Positions 4,286-5,000 of a DNA stretch of 5,000 nucleotides are shown piece by piece. The stretch covers positions 1 to 5,000 of the forward strand of contig CAMWQV010000217.1 of NCBI GenBank assembly GCA_947176425.1. The letters are read 5' to 3'. Positions within the stretch are counted from its first letter, which is position 1. Every line of letters begins with the position of its first letter. This stretch comes from an uncultured Clostridia bacterium (GTDB lineage Bacteria > Bacillota > Clostridia > Oscillospirales > Oscillospiraceae). The notes under the pieces are model-generated. The model was not told where the DNA came from. It did no database searches and saw only the letters and a program-made list of their open reading frames with translations. The position numbers were made by a program, and so were the translations under genes.

Positions 4286-5000
4286 ATGGATATCCGAGTG
4301 TTGGAATACTTTCTAGCTGTGGCAAAGTTTGGCACGATCACCCGTGCGGCGGAACAGCTCCACATCACCCAGCCAACCATCAGCCGCCAACTAATGGAAC
4401 TAGAGGAAAGTGTTGGGACAAAGCTGCTCCTGCGTGGTAAGCGACAGATCATACTGACGGACGCCGGTGTTCTGTTTCAACAGCGGGCGGAGGAGATCGT
4501 TTCTCTCATGGGGAAAACACTCCGGGACATTACGGACCAGGACGATCTGCTGGGCGGCACGGTGGTCATAGGCTGCGTGGAGTCCAATGCGTCACGGATG
4601 CTGGCAAAAGTGCTGCGGGAATTTTCACAAAGATATCCGATGGTAAAATACGAGCTGTACAGCGCGGACGGCGACGATATCCGGGAAAAATTAGATCGTG
4701 GGGAATTGGATTTCGGTATTCTGGTAGAACCGGTGGAAACAGCAAAGTACGACTATCTGCGTTTACTGTGCCGGGAAATATGGGGCGTCGTGATGCGGAA
4801 AGATGACCCGTTGGCACAGAAGGCCGCTATTGGCAAGAGGGATTTCCTGTCAATTCCGCTGATTCTGCCCAGGCGGGAAATCGTCCAGGACAATATTGCC
4901 GGGTGTGTTGGCGTGGATCGCAGCCGGCTGAATATTTTTGCCGGACACAATCTGCTGGGCAATGCCGCTCTTTTGGCGGATGCTGGTTTGGGGTATGTGG
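4286..5000 (+). CDS. LysR-family transcriptional regulator, C-terminus beyond right edge
   Basis: The frame is open from ATG 4286 to the window edge (238 full codons of about 290-300 expected). Residues 1-60 are the classic LysR winged helix-turn-helix: MDIRVLEYFLAVAKFGTITR, then AAEQLHITQPTISRQLMELE, then GTKLLLRGKRQIILTDAG. A linker helix (61-88) leads to the periplasmic-binding-protein-like effector domain starting at TVVIGCVES (92-100), with FGILVEP (143-149) and WGVVMRKDDPLAQK (166-179) as typical subdomain strands. GAGGAA at 4270-4275 lies 10 bases upstream of the start. It is transcribed divergently from the TetR operon, which makes that operon a candidate target; it could instead control genes to its right. 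The effector is unknown. The truncation is caused by the window, not by mutation. Confidence 0.95.
   Translation, partial: MDIRVLEYFLAVAKFGTITRAAEQLHITQPTISRQLMELEESVGTKLLLRGKRQIILTDAGVLFQQRAEEIVSLMGKTLRDITDQDDLLGGTVVIGCVESNASRMLAKVLREFSQRYPMVKYELYSADGDDIREKLDRGELDFGILVEPVETAKYDYLRLLCREIWGVVMRKDDPLAQKAAIGKRDFLSIPLILPRREIVQDNIAGCVGVDRSRLNIFAGHNLLGNAALLADAGLGYV

Noticed and set aside
4213..4962. Three minus-strand open frames of 69-83 codons
   Set aside because: They lie opposite the LysR coding sequence and are composition-driven shadows.

Overview
The window looks like part of a chromosome from an anaerobic, low-redox Clostridia-type Firmicute, perhaps a gut Oscillospiraceae or Lachnospiraceae member. 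This rests on an S-layer-homology (SLH) protein, strong AGGAGG-type ribosome binding sites, short Clostridia-style flavodoxins including one with a lipobox, and consensus sigma-A promoters. The genus is an inference from general resemblance only.

Layout: six genes lie head to tail on the minus strand and appear to form one transcription unit. In order of transcription (right to left) they are a TetR-type repressor (3381-4013), an aldo/keto reductase resembling E. coli YajO (2314-3354), a cytosolic flavodoxin (1816-2295), a lipoprotein flavodoxin paralogous to it (1108-1803), an FMN-reductase-like flavoprotein with a clustered-cysteine motif (520-1053), and an exported SLH protein that runs off the left edge (1-504). 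Gaps are 12 to 54 bases, no terminator is visible, and two ribosome binding sites overlap the stop codon of the gene before. On the plus strand, diverging from the TetR gene, is a LysR-type regulator (4286 to the right edge, incomplete).

The 272-base divergent region (4014-4285) is dense with signals. The TetR operon has a perfect-consensus promoter (TTGACA, 17 bases, TATAAT). One TGACA-N3-TGTCA palindrome lies over its -35 box, and two overlapping ones start at the predicted transcription start. This is the expected layout for a strong promoter held off by its own TetR product. A separate dyad (TTCTAC-N8-GTAGAA) lies between the two promoters and could be a LysR-type site. The LysR gene has its own extended -10 promoter.

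Working model (inference): an inducible redox or electrophile-response operon. The TetR protein (and perhaps the LysR protein) senses a small molecule. The aldo/keto reductase and flavoproteins reduce it or supply electrons, and the lipoprotein flavodoxin and SLH protein extend the response to the cell surface. The component families are known. The less usual parts are the cytosolic/lipoprotein flavodoxin pair and the coupling to a surface protein.
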